64,000 nt of DNA, from positions 1,116,001-1,180,000 of the forward strand of contig JABELC010000009.1 in the NCBI GenBank assembly GCA_028455995.1. Direction: 5' to 3'. The notes below the pieces were generated by a model that had not been told where the DNA came from, searched no databases, and saw nothing but the letters and a program-made list of their open reading frames with translations. This document shows positions 22,152 through 33,892 of the stretch, piece by piece. The stretch is from Scleromitrula shiraiana. Its lineage: Eukaryota > Ascomycota > Leotiomycetes > Helotiales > Sclerotiniaceae. A program made the translations under genes and the position numbers. Every line of letters starts with the position of its first letter. The first letter of the stretch is position 1.

Positions 22152-24040
22152 ATGAAGTTTTCTCGTGTAGCAACATTTTCGCTCCTCTCCGGGCTTGGCA
22201 TAGCTTCTCCTGATGTCGCTTGTTCCCCAGTTACAACGACGATTTACCAACCAACTACTATAACGGTCGGAGAAACATCAACAGTTACCTCTATAGTTAC
22301 TATTGGAAGTGGAGGAGGATACGGAGGGGCTGGAGGTGGAGGTGCAACTATCTACTCAACTATTACACTTGGCTCGGCAGAAACAGTGACAATACAAGCA
22401 CCTCCTTCTACTATTACAGTCAGTCGTAGCTACACGACTACGGATGATGGAGCTTCTATTACAGTCAACCATGGATACACGAGTGTTGCTGAGGGAGCTT
22501 CGATTACATCATCATCTCTAAAATCATTCGGAACATCAACCCCTGACATTAGCAGGACAGGCTCGCTATTAGGGGCTCAAGTCACACCAATTCCTTCAGC
22601 CGGAGCCTCTGGAGCAGTGACTGCAGTGAACGTGATTTCGGGAGTATCTACGGTTCAAGTTTGTCCTACAGGCGCCTCTACTTATGATTGCACTGAGGTT
22701 GTCTATGGCTCGGGTGGCGAGGCCATTGTCGTTAATATAATTACTATCAATGTCACAATAGATGTTTACGGTCAACCCAGCACAATCACGATAACCAAGA
22801 TTGCAAGCGCAACCTCAACCCCTAGCGTTCCAGCTCAAAAGTCAGGAAGTTTACTAGGCACTCAAACCGGCAAACCGTCATTTAAACCATCGGCCTCAGG
22901 CGCACCATATCATTATGGTAATGAAAGCTTGCCTGTTTATCCTACTGGAACCATAGGAACTGGACGACCGACTAAGCCTACTGAAACTGAAAAGCCATCA
23001 AAGCCAACACATGTTGTCGCGGTTGGTCAAAATGGAACTCTTTCTTTCACCCCGAGTTACATAGATGCTGAGGAGGGTGAGACGGTAAGATTTGAGTTTT
23101 ACCCAACCAACCATACAGTCACATCTTGCAACGTTGAATCTCCTTGTATTCAAAATGGTGTCTTTGATTCTGGATTCAAACCTGTCTTGGCTAAGAATAT
23201 GAGTACATTCTTTGACTTCCCTGTCACTAATGCCACCCAGCCCCTCTTTTTCTTCAGGTGAGGTTCATAACCCTAAAGTGTACGGTTACATACTGACATT
23301 TGTCCAGTCGACAAATAAGCGAATGTGAAGCAGGAATGGTTTTTGCAATCAATCCTAGATCAAAATCACAATATGACAACTTTGTATCCGAAGCCAAGAG
23401 TAAAAAGACATCCACAATCAGTCATACAGCTACTGGCACAGTACATTCAACAGGTACAGTTCGTGCAACTGGAGTACCCTACTCGCGTAATGGAACTTAC
23501 TCTTACCCATATCGATCTGGAACAATTCGACCTTCTTTCACTAGCTCAGATCTTGGGGTGATCGCCACCGGATCAGTGAAGCCACCCTTTCCTACTGGTG
23601 AGTCGAGTGGGGTGATCGGAAGTGGTACCGCGTCATTTCCTCATCCAACAGGAAGCAAACCATCTGGTAGCGTCTGGAGCAGTGGCATCTCACATCCGTC
23701 AGGGTCTAAATCAACTAGCAAGGAAGCATCGGCAAGTGTTATAAGCAGTAGCACAAGTAGCATCGGCATTTCTACTTCAGCTACTAGCGGTGTCAAGCCG
23801 ACAACATCGCCGGAAACTAGCAGTGCTGAACAGACAACATCCAGCAGTTTTTCTAGCACCACCAGCGATGCCAAGCCAACAACATCTTCCGATAGCTCTT
23901 CCTCAACTAGCAGTGCTAAACCGACAGTACCCCCCAGCAGTAGTAGTGCCAAACTGACAACTTCTTCAATCATCGGATATGTCCCCTACAGTTTTTCGAC
24001 CCCAGTTGCTTCGTACATAGCTAAAAGCTATCGCGCTTGA
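22152..24040 (+). CDS. Secreted Ser/Thr-rich cupredoxin-like protein
   Basis: Two exons, 22152-23257 and 23308-24040 (50-nt phase-2 intron), giving 612 aa. Residues 1 to about 22 form a signal peptide (MKFSRVATFSLLSGLGIA). Thr/Ser-rich repeats follow (TTITVGETSTVTS, DGASITVNHGYTS / EGASITSSS, two SLLG.Q motifs). A cupredoxin fold covers about residues 290-400, from VVAVGQNGTLSFTPSYIDAEEGETV to GMVFAINP. The tail is a long Ser/Thr/Pro stretch, probably O-glycosylated. The usual type-1 copper ligands are mostly missing: the FYC Cys is Ser (FFFSRQ) and the GHC-type His is Glu (SECEAGM), while NHT and the Met remain. No GPI signal is seen, since the C-terminus SYIAKSYRA is not hydrophobic. Likely a cell-wall or extracellular protein; function unknown. 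Confidence 0.87.
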
Positions 24041-24389
24041 ACAGATTGACTTTGGGAGGTTGCATATTTCACGACCCAGGGATATTGTGGCGCAAGCGTG
24101 GATTCGAGTATTATTGGATAATTTGGCGTGGTTCCCCCCTTGTCCTTGTCCAACTTATTTCACACCCTCTTCAAATTTCATCAATGCTAGTGGTTTTCCT
24201 CTGGGATATTTTCTTGTAGAAATAGATTTCGATTTACGTTGTTTGCCGATCTTCAACGGTATTGTAACACATGATATGTAGCAGTTCTTGTAGTCTCTCA
24301 GCCAACCGGCGCCGTAAGCTCTTTTCCGAATTGAGCATCATCCCTGCGAGCTGTTTAAATTTTGAATGTCCGTTCAGTTTCCATAAAAT

Positions 24390-24900
24390 CGAATATCGAC
24401 ATATCTAATAATAAAGTTTATAATGTCTATATTGTATGTAGATATTTAAAATAAACTTAGGTTAAAAGTATTGTGAATATTTGTACTCAAATTAGATATT
24501 CAGTATGAATTGGATCGAAATATATTTGAATATATATATTTTGAACGGATATTAGAAAATGAATTAGCTCGCAGTAGAATTGTAATATGATCGTTATATG
24601 AAAGTGCATTAGTATACTAAAAAAGAGATCATAAGCATCTTGACGTTATATTACTACTAGTAGTAATAAATGATTTATATCTTCAAGTTTGTATATATTT
24701 TAAATATAATTATATAGTATTTTTTATTTAATGAATTAATAAGAATAAACCCAAAAGAAATATATATAAATACTATATAAAAATTAATAATTAGATTTTT
24801 ATATAATAAAAAGATATACTAGTAGTACTAACTTGAAAGTAGATTTTTAAAATTCTTTATCTAAGATTTAATATCATATGCCAGATCTTTGATATGATAA
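24390..24900. other. AT-rich island
   Basis: About 500 nt of very low GC with TA-rich sequence and stops in every frame. It looks like a decayed repeat, but no protein trace was found in it. Confidence 0.55.
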
Positions 24901-25377
24901 TCACTCTATTAGTAGATATCCAACATATCAATTTTCCGTCTCTAGCTTGCAGGCATAGTGTAATATCGAGGTGACACCGAGGTCCTTGGAAGGTATCTGT
25001 ATACCGCTAGTAGCTTCAAGCACGAAATCTTGTGTCTAATTGGAATCCACATTCGCACAGAAATTATTCGTTTAGCATTTTGACATGTTAACACTATGCC
25101 TTCATACCCAACCAAATCTAAGATCGATCAATCTACGATTCATGCAGACTGCTCACCTAGAAAAAGACACTAATACAATTCTAGGAACTTCAACCACATG
25201 GAGCTTCTGCAGCATAGTGCAGTATCTTATCTTTGTTCCTCTTCCGTTCTATGCTATCGGATACCAAGAATACTGTAAATCCCAAAAACCTGGGGTTCAT
25301 CCAAAGATTGTGATTTCAGAGTCTCCCTCGAGTTACACAAATAGTCTCCATCTATACACTGTCATTACTGAGAAGGA

Positions 25378-25447
25378 GGGAAGCCATGAACACAGTGAAT
25401 CTAGAGAGTATAGGGAAGTCATGAACACAGTGAATCTAGAATATACT
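25378..25447. repeat. Tandem duplication of about 35 nt
   Basis: Two adjacent copies starting GGGAAG(C/T)CATGAACACAG at 25378 and 25413. They are nearly identical over 28 nt and differ at one base in the shared core. Confidence 0.85.
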
Positions 25448-26494
25448 CTAAGGCAACTCTATGAATGCGCCTACCTATGAGAGAGTTTTGTAACAAAGCC
25501 ACGGACGAAGAGAACTAAGTTCTAATACTCTATAAATTCACTACTGACAGATCCAACTCATTTGGCATGACAGGGATCGATCAATCGGTCTGCATGCTGC
25601 TAAACGTCGGCTCTGCCGACTGGCATCTGAGTCTACAATTACTACAAGTCGTATTCAGCTGCTCTGACCGTGTAGACTTTTGAACTCTGCAGACAGGTCC
25701 CAAGGCTGAGAATTCTGCACCACATAACTCGGTGCTGAGCCACGAGTACCACTTTGCTTTAACTATATGATTTGTCTTCGAGGAATCTATTCAACGGTCA
25801 GCCAAATGTTGTACAGCAATTCTGTCGTCATGATCAATTTCAGTTAGTCATAGACGGCTAGAAGCATAGGTAATGACACTCTCAGAGCTATGACTCGTAA
25901 CGGCTGCTCGAAAACATGTCTGTAGAACTGTCTTAGTTAATGATAAAAAGCTTGCAGCATACTTGATGAAATCTAACCGAAGTAGGGGATATCTCATCGA
26001 GAAAGGTTGATAAAATTTCTAGATTTCTGATGAGAGTTCTGTCTTGATACCCAAGGTATATAAATGCATATTGCTTGTACACAACACCCACTTATTCTGT
26101 CATATCTTCAAATTCAGAGATAATCTTGGGGAAGGAAAGATACTTCTACAGAATCCCTACTCCTAGGAGTTCTTGGGATGAGATGACCTACCTGCCTAGC
26201 GATTTCTTTCTTTTCTCCCATATTTCAGGCCATACTATCGTTTGCACCTATGCTATCTACTCTTATGCCTAGATGATTGGCCACGTTTGAATTCGGCTCT
26301 GTGCATTATGCTATTGAGCTTTCTAGGAAACCTATTCTACTGAATTTGGAATTGTTTGTCTTCTAACTTCTCAATTTCTGGTGGCAAAAATGATTTTAAA
26401 AGATATCTAATTAATCTTGGTTGGATCTTGCACTCTCATTCCTTCTCTTCTCCATATCCACTTCCACAGTATTACACAACAGTATACAATAACA

Positions 26495-26545
26495 ACGTTC
26501 TCCTCCTCCTCTTTCTCCTCCTCCTCCTCCTCCTTCTTCACTTTT
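26495..26545. repeat. CTC/CTT pyrimidine microsatellite in leader of RRM gene
   Basis: A run of CTC/CTT units ends a few nucleotides before the ATG at 26559. Pyrimidine-rich leaders are common before fungal start codons. Confidence 0.75.
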
Positions 26546-26558
26546 CATCGTCATCATC

Positions 26559-28259
26559 ATGCCTCAAGTTCCACCCGGTGACTTAACAGGCGAGTATTAC
26601 ATTCTTGTCAGCGGTCTTCCTTGGAACTGCACATGGCAAAAACTCAAGGACTTTGCCAGAAATCAGGATAGCCAGGGACATTGCTTTGCGGTAGAGCATG
26701 CCAAAGTCTATCCAGAATCAACATGTGGATGGGTAACAGTCAGAGGAGAAGAAGACTTTCACAAAGTTTTAGGTAAGTTATCTATTAGAATTCCCAAATG
26801 TCAATGGACGAAACTAATAAAGGTTCAGAACACCTCCAAGGGGGGTATCTAGGAAACATGGCCTTGTGCGCTGACGGCCGAAATAAAACAGAATGGATTC
26901 AGGTAAGGGATTTAGCACGATCCGTGGCACCGCAGCATTTCAGAAGACTTCCGAAGGAGACACAAGCAACTATGTCTTCATCGTCTCTCTTAAAACCTAT
27001 ATCCTCTTCTGGTTCCAGCAAATCAACATCAGTGATTTCAACCACGTTCACCAATCGCGGTATAACAAAGGTAACATTTATACAAACCCAGAAGTGAACG
27101 CAACTAACAATAATAGTTTCAACAATTAAGTATCGAATATCCCGTAGTTCCGGATTCATCGATATCTGCATCTACCGCTTTTGACATACCTACACCGAAA
27201 ATCGTATATGCTCGAGATATGCCACCGAACACCCCCATATTTGTCTCACAATTAGACTCTCTATGTGGCGGCATGCCAGTATATATCGATCCACATCTCC
27301 CTACTCAACAAACAGCCTTACTTGAACAGTTCTGTCCTGGTGCAAATCAAATTATTAACAACAAAATAATAATCACTTCAATCCCAAATCAAGCCTCTAT
27401 AGGAGATCTTAGGGGATTCCTCACTAGTGCTATCATAGCCGAGAACTTGGATAGGAGTTTGGAAGATCCGTTTCAAGCCGTCAAAGATCTGAAGATGAAA
27501 ATGCCAATCAAACCTAAGCAGAAGGGACACGCGTTCCTTCAATTCAAGACAAGTTCAATGGCTCAAACATTTGTAAATATGCTTGACGGCCGTGGTTTTC
27601 TCAATGGAACGATAAAAGTCAGGTGTGCTGTGGAGGGGGGTGACCATTTGGAGACATCAGATAGGGGGAGAGAAGAAGTGGGAAAAGATGGAGGAACGAG
27701 AAGGGAAGGAGGAATGGGAAAAAGATGCATTGAAAATATTCCAAGGACGGAGAGTAAAAATTCATTCCTTACTTCCAAAGTACAAATTCTCCCGACAAAA
27801 CCACAGGTACGAAGGAAAGCTTCCATTGGAAATTCCTCGAAGAAAAAAGAGACATCAAATACCCCGTCGGCAGCTATGTCATATCCACCTTGGCTGGGCT
27901 TGAATGCCACCACCACCCCATCAATGTGTCATCAAGCAACGTTAGAAGAAACTACTAACACATCTACTCCGTTTCTTCCCCCGATATTTGATCCAGCCAC
28001 ACAATCAGGGTCCAACCCATTGCCATACTACACATCCAACTCACTATCTTCTGAACCTCTAAACACTTCACCAACCACACTTCTAAACCCTTACCACGCA
28101 AGCCAGAGTACACCATCCTATACCGACAAGACCATGTATGTAGATCCTCACTTGGATCGCAGCGCAATTATGGCTGTTAAGAAGGCTGCACGGGTAAGAG
28201 AGACTTCCCCCAATGCTCCAGTTGTGGTCGATGGGTCTTCACATCTAAGAAAGGATTAA
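26559..28259 (+). CDS. RNA-binding protein with two RRM-like domains
   Basis: Three exons, 26559-26772, 26823-27070 and 27117-28259, giving 534 aa. Intron 1 (50 nt, phase 1) and intron 2 (46 nt, phase 0, CTAAC branch) restore one continuous frame. The first RRM-like unit spans about residues 10-110: YYILVSGLPWNCTWQKLKDFAR resembles RNP2 plus helix 1, and CGWVTVRGEEDFHKVL resembles RNP1. A second spans about 215-310: KIIITSIPNQASIGDLRGFL, then GHAFLQFKTSSMAQTFVNMLDGRGF. The tail is basic, then Ser/Thr/Pro-rich, and two similar motifs VYIDPHLP and MYVDPHLD occur far apart. No named orthologue is recognised. An RNA-binding role is inferred from the fold signatures only. Confidence 0.82.
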
Positions 28260-30131
28260 ATCGATTGGATTAGTTTCTCTTGTAGTAACGACGCGATGAT
28301 GGTTCCTCTCTTGCTTCTACTACACGCTCTTTTCTTTCTTTTGCTCTCCTAAAGATGTACATTTGGTAGCCACTGCCATGGAAATGCTTCATTCCTCTGG
28401 TTTTCTTTATCATTTCTGCTTTCTTGCGTTCATCTTTGGATTGTATATCCGGAGAGACCTCCCAGTATCATTGTTGTCTATTGTCATAGTTTGGGTGGCT
28501 GAGATGAAAGAAATTCTTGTATCTTATGTTTGGCGTTCATACATTATATCTTGGATTGGTGGCTGAGATTGAAAAAAAAAACTTGTGCATTTCTTTTCCT
28601 GTTCGGAATTTGTTCTTGGATGGGTGGCTAAAATTGAAAGATACTCGTGTATTTCTTTTAATGTTTTGCATTTGTTAATTCATATGTTGGGTGTGTGGCT
28701 AAGATTGAAAGAACTTTATTAGCACTCTAGACTGACGAAGGAAAAATGTATTGAATTTTATTAAATCAATAATCGATACCACAACCACAGAGAGATTGTT
28801 TCGGTTTCCCCATTTCATGTGATCTACTTTGATGCTTGCCAGTCTAATGCTTGCCAGTCTACCAGGAACTCGGTAAAAGCAGAAGAAACAAATGACGAAG
28901 AAATAAACGATGAAGCATCTCATATTTATTGATCCTTTGAATATGAAGGTATTCATTCAAAGATAGGCAGCAAAAAACAACTTCGGTTCAGCTCTAGGTA
29001 GCAAACAACATCCACTCCCCTGATGTGCTATTTGGATGGTGATCTGGATATTTTGGCATGTATGAAGAGAGAAGCCACTTCGACAGAGCTCAACTTGAGA
29101 ACAGTCTTTGCCAGCTCAACTTTACAAAAGAATAGATGACAAGTTAGAAGTGCTTTCTTCATCTTCCAACCAACCATACCTTCGTGATCTCCGATATCTC
29201 ACTCTCTCTTCCCCCTCAAAAGCTCACAGGTTACACGCATGTAACACCGATTCCATCCCACGATCACAATCCCGACTTCCCCAATCTTCACAAAACCAGA
29301 TAAACCAATAAACAAAATACGCTTCAGTATTCACCAATCAATATCTTATCCACGTCATATATACCCACCATCATGCACACTTCTTGGCAAAATAAAAAGA
29401 TAAGACGAAAAAAGGGCGTACATGTACAGCCAAGAACACCAGCTTATGCAAGCCGCCCTTTACGATTATGCAAACGCCCTTTTTACGACTTGCAACAAAA
29501 TAGTTTTGGTAAGCCACTCAGCTGATATCCACATGATGATTTTTTCTGATGGTCATATAGGTGGTGATGACTTGTTCTTAATTATGTTTAGTGGTTTTGG
29601 TCAGATAGGTTTGATATGGCTGAATTAGATGGAATTTAGTCTTTCTGCAAAACATTATCGAAAGGCAATAGATAGTAGCATAGTAGCAAAAGTAGCGAGC
29701 TATTGGTATTCTGAATTTCCGTTTAGTTTATATACAATCACTTTATATATTTCAAGCTGAATATTTGTATTTTGGACAGACAATCACAACTAAATTGATT
29801 TAAGCCCTTTTAAATGGGTGTAACTTATATAAACATTCAACCCAACTTAATTCAATGACATTTAAATATTTGTGTTTTGAACAGACATTCAAAAATTCAT
29901 CAATTAATTTATAGGTAAGAAATTATCAGCCATTAGGCTATGTCGGATATAAACAAAAATCCATAACGACATCCGCATTGTTGTGAAGTATCTAGCACTC
30001 ATAGTAGAATCTAGATAGGTTCATGGAGTGTCATCACCAGTGCCTTGGAGAATTCACTAGGGGGAGAACTTCATGTTTCATCCATTAATAGCTTCATTAA
30101 ATATCATACACATATATATACAAAAGTAGTT
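28260..30131. other. Intergenic region
   Basis: 1.9 kb with no supported gene. It contains a four-copy imperfect tandem repeat (28491-28713) and, near 29440-29510, three short spaced units ending in ATGCAA/TTGCAACAAA with GCCCTTT between them. Confidence 0.5.
28491..28713. repeat. Four-copy degenerate tandem repeat, 60-71 nt period
   Basis: Copies begin at about 28491, 28551, 28616 and 28687, each with TTGG(A/G)T.G(T)GTGGCT(G/A)A(G/A)AT(T/G)GAAA, and the first three followed by a T-rich segment (CTTGTAT, CTTGTGCATTTCTTTT, CTCGTGTATTTCTTTT). It lies in the 3' flank of the RRM gene. Confidence 0.8.
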
Positions 30132-30907
30132 CTACAAATCCTTGAGGGGCGCCTCACCCTTTCCATCTCCATACTTTCTAACAGGTTCCTTCCCAGCAGT
30201 ACTATCTTCCTTGAAGACCGCAACCTCCTCACTATCCATATGTTTTGCAACCTGATCAGCCTGCCATTTCTTGAATGTAAAGCCTAATCCCTCATGACTG
30301 TAATCCTTATCGTTGGCTTGGTCTTTATGATACTTGACTCTCATGAAGTCGCTGTGAAGAGTTTCTGGGTCGAGAGATAAGGTGACAAGCGCATTGATTG
30401 TGGCAGTTTTGGGAATTATCTTGAATGTCCAAGACTATTTTGTTCGTTAGATGAATGAGCTTATATGTAATATTTGGGGAAAATTACCTGTTCATTCTTG
30501 AATTGAATAACTTCATCATCACTTCTAACAACTTGATACCCCTCATTCTTTGAATCCTTGAATAACTTTGGCAAGGCAAACCATTGTCCAGCCATCTTAT
30601 ATCGATCATTTGCATATACAAATTGATCATCATACACACAATCTGGTGTATATCTCTTTACTCGTTCGACTGTTGGTTGGCAGTTGTAAAGGGCGATAAT
30701 GTCATCAACAAGGGCTTGACGAGGTTTGTCTAATGGGATCGATTTTGAGGGATCTGGGTGCCAGTCCTCGGTAGATGATGTTTGACGAACTTCGAATTGT
30801 TCACCTGGTGCAGATGCGGGAGCCATTATGTTGCGTTTGAATGTGCTAGGTGGGAGTAATGGGTAGGTGGTTCTGAATGCTGTGCGGGTGAGTGTTCTGG
30901 TGAGCAT
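30132..30907 (-). CDS. Conserved hypothetical protein, probable mitochondrial presequence
   Basis: Two exons on the minus strand, 30907-30488 and 30434-30132 (53-nt phase-0 intron, NEQ|SWTFKIIPK), giving 240 aa. The first 28 or so residues (MLTRTLTRTAFRTTYPLL) are rich in Arg, Thr and hydrophobics without acidic residues, typical of a mitochondrial presequence. The body has ALVDDIIALYNCQPTVERVKRYTPDCVYDDQFVYANDRYKMAGQWFALPKLF, which suggests an NTF2/SnoaL-like alpha-plus-beta fold with an N-terminal helix and a substrate-pocket-like aromatic stretch. No catalytic function can be assigned. An internal ATG at MAPASAP would give a cytosolic form. Start and fold calls are inference; the gene itself is well supported. 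Confidence 0.82.
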
Positions 30908-31433
30908 TTGTGTACTTAGTTGGGTATAACGAAGGGGGTTAATTGCAGGAGGGAGCTGCTTCTATATAACTGTTTTCTTCATGGCTTAGTGCATGCTAAT
31001 AATACACCAATTGAATCACTGCAGTTATGATGATGTCAACGAGTTGAGATTCAGACGAGGAGAACGGAGGTTTATCAAGGTGCTTGCTTAGTCATGAATT
31101 ATTCGCATCTCTACTTCTACCCCTCATCGATTCAACGAGACCCAATGAAAGTAACTACCCTCAATTTCAGCCTACGGAATATTGTTGACGTATTGAATTA
31201 ATGCGTTGATTGAACGTAGGTGGCGCCGGACTTGGGTTCACAATGTTTCCCGTTTACATGTGCGAAGACTCTCGGCACAGAACTATTGCCACTCACTAGT
31301 CGCTCATGTCACATCAACAATGTTATTATATTGAAATTGTGTGAATTTGGTGGATTGAGAACAAGATAAATATTATACAATTGAAAACTTACAGACAACT
31401 CCTCGATTGATTGTGCTTGTTCAATTTCTCCGC
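30908..31433. other. Intergenic region
   Basis: About 525 nt between two minus-strand genes; promoter of the downstream one and 3' flank of the other. Nothing else seen. Confidence 0.5.
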
Positions 31434-32191
31434 TCACTCACCCTTTTTCTTTTCATTCTTCAAATCCTTGTCATCATACTCATCATGCAATTTCCATTCT
31501 CCATCCTGTCTCCCCAACGGAGTCATATCCAACAACCTATATGTTACCAAAACACGCTCAAGACCCCTAGAATACGTACTATACGTATGGAAAATATCGT
31601 TTCCCTCTTTGTAAAATACACTCAAGCCTGGCATATCTCCTTCAATACTCTTCTCCTTTCCAACTTTCTTGTAGTTGTACTCTCCTCCTTTCTCTACCAT
31701 TACGCCATAATCAGCATTAAAGTCGCTTCCAAATGCACTAACCCATTCAAAGTCCCATCCCATCCTCTTTTTAAACTCTTGGATCTTCTCAATCGGTGCT
31801 CGAGATACAAGAACAAGTGATGTATCACGTGAATTGAGATGAGTGAGATTTGATGGAAAATTATCAGTTAAGAACGCACAGCCAGGACATCCAGCACTCT
31901 GTGTGGGGGAAAGCATGAAGTGATAGATGATCAATTGCTTGCGATTGTGAAAGAGGGAGGAGAGGGTGACGAGACCATCGGTTGATGTGAAAGTATAGTC
32001 TTTCGTAACCTTGGTCATAGGAAAGTCGCGGAGAGTAGTTGCAAGTTCATCATGAGAATATTGGAGAGCCTTTTCTTTAGTGAGAAGATCTTGACGGGCT
32101 TGGAGCCATTCGGCTTCAGTGACGATCTATGGAAAGAGTGGTTAGTAGGAGTCGGTATATGTAGTAGGAGTGTTTGTACTTTGCCTGGCAT
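31434..32191 (-). CDS. DUF899 thioredoxin-like family protein
   Basis: Two exons on the minus strand: a 12-nt first exon 32191-32180 (MPGK) and 32126-31434, giving 234 aa. The 53-nt intron is phase 0 and joins MPGK to IVTEAEWLQARQDLLTKEKALQYSHDEL, the standard N-terminus of DUF899 proteins. The family stretch KVTKDYTF, then LIIYHFMLSPTQSAGCPGCAFLTDNF with the paired CPGC, LVLVSRAPIEKIQEFKKRMGWDFEWVSAFGSDFNADYG and YSTYSRGLE follow. The fold is thioredoxin-like with a CxxC, suggesting a redox function, but no substrate is established. The very short first exon depends on the splice prediction; an ATG at MTKVTKDY would give a truncated form. Confidence 0.88.
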
Positions 32192-33892
32192 GATTGATAT
32201 CTTGTAAGTGTTCACACTGGGGTTTTAATTGTTTGAAATCAATTATTCAAGCGGTAAAAATCTTCAATTCAATTGAGATTCGGCGAGTCTTTTATATTCG
32301 TCCAGCGAACATGTTGACAAAGACCAATGCAGCCTCTGACGCGACTCGCATTCCATTTCCTTCTACCCCGCACGTTTATTAATTTCATGCCCCCTTTTAT
32401 CACGAAAGCACGTGTGGCTCTCAGTTTTATTATCTTGAGGCTTTTGGCGACAGCAAGCTACTGATTTATGCCTACGACATAGTCTACACACCTTTCAAGA
32501 TGTCTTCTCAAGCCCAGTCACCTATAGGATGGATTTTAACTTCAACTTAGATGCGATTGTATGCAGTTTGATTTGCGCATGTGTCCTGTTGCCTAAATAC
32601 TTGGGATTGCAGGCTAGCAAAAATTTAGGTATCCTGTTTCGAGAGACTTCTATGAAGTTTCACTCTCTGACAGCCTCGCACGACTGTATTGGATACGGCT
32701 GTATTTATCCTCCCAGAATTCAACCAGCTGCAACCACGATTAGATCTCCGTGGAGAATATTGAACAAAAGTTAGGGGCTGACTGGCTTGATGAATCATCG
32801 CTGTCAGCTTACGGAAATATCGTATTGTATTACTGCCACTGCCATTACCATTAAGCACCACTGTTGGCTCCCTTTTGAACCAAATCAGCAACTGTTGCAT
32901 GTGATATACTCTTAGCGAACAAGTCCTCCGACCAGGAGGGGATCACATATAGGGGGAGAGTTTCAAGCCGTCCAATCCCGAGAGTCGGAGATATATTATG
33001 GACGAACCACGGAATGTATACAACTTATACGTGAAATACATACTGTCCTGTTTACTAGTACTCCCGTTTCCCGGAATCTCGGGATTTGAAAAATAAATTT
33101 GAAGACCCTGGGCCTAGTGGTGCCCCTCTTAGACTGCTTATATGGCCTGATCCCTAAATTGAGGACCGCTGTCTGGATTTCAGAACAAGAACGCGGGCCC
33201 ATCTTTTCTATATCAGTCAGACTAAACAAGTTCGATTCCAAATATTCAGTTTATCGGAATAGGACCGTCCCTAGTTCCTAGACTTAGACAAATTGTATCA
33301 ATAAGGTTCAAATCTATGAAAATACTAGAAACTCGACGGGTGCCAACAACCTTGGAACTCGAATACACCAAACCTAGGTAAAAATCTATTGCAAGTGGCG
33401 GACTGTGGGGTAAATCTACTGTACCTGGTGTGTTCTGTGCAGGAGGGAGTACAAAGGAAGCCAGCAAAGTCAGCAAATCAAATTCAGTGGCTTGAAAGTT
33501 TTTTTTGTACGTTGTTACTCAATAAAGGAAGGTCGGGTATGTAATTGACCAATTGACCAATAGAGTAATTCTAATTATCATTACTGGCGGTATATACTAA
33601 ATAAACATCGATCGGAGAAAGTTTTGTTCAATGCCGATCGGATTATTTTTTATTAGTGTAATAGTAAACTACTTCATTTTAGTCACCTCGGTGAGACTGC
33701 TCTTCTATCTGTAACGAGTAATAAATACATGATCCCGTCTATTCACTTTCCCCTCTTTCTCTTACCTCCAATCTACCTTTTTCTTTCTTTCGTCGAATCT
33801 CTCCTCGTTATTTTCTTATTCGAAAGAAAATACTACGAGGTTCCAATTGCCAAAACATTAACTGCCCATTGAATTGAATCAATCAAAAAATC
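32192..33892. other. Intergenic region upstream of ALAS
   Basis: 1.7 kb with no supported gene. The 150 nt before the ALAS start are pyrimidine-rich (about 33735-33815). A palindrome-like TTCTTTCG...CGAAAGAA pair sits at about 33783-33826. Confidence 0.5.

Larger units (their letters stand above)
24041..26558. other. Intergenic region with AT-rich island
   Basis: 2.5 kb without a supported gene. 24390-24900 is strongly AT-rich. 25085-25480 has an open frame of 131 codons with no family resemblance, whose end is made by a local 35-nt duplication. A CTCCTC run precedes the RRM gene. Confidence 0.5.

Noticed and set aside
25085..25480. 131-codon open frame
   Set aside because: No resemblance to a known family, end altered by a local duplication, surrounded by non-coding DNA; too weak to call a gene.
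26888..27020. Possible intron starting with GTAAGG after WIQ in the RRM gene
   Set aside because: The frame continues open with protein-like sequence, and the next intron (27071-27116) is phased correctly without it.
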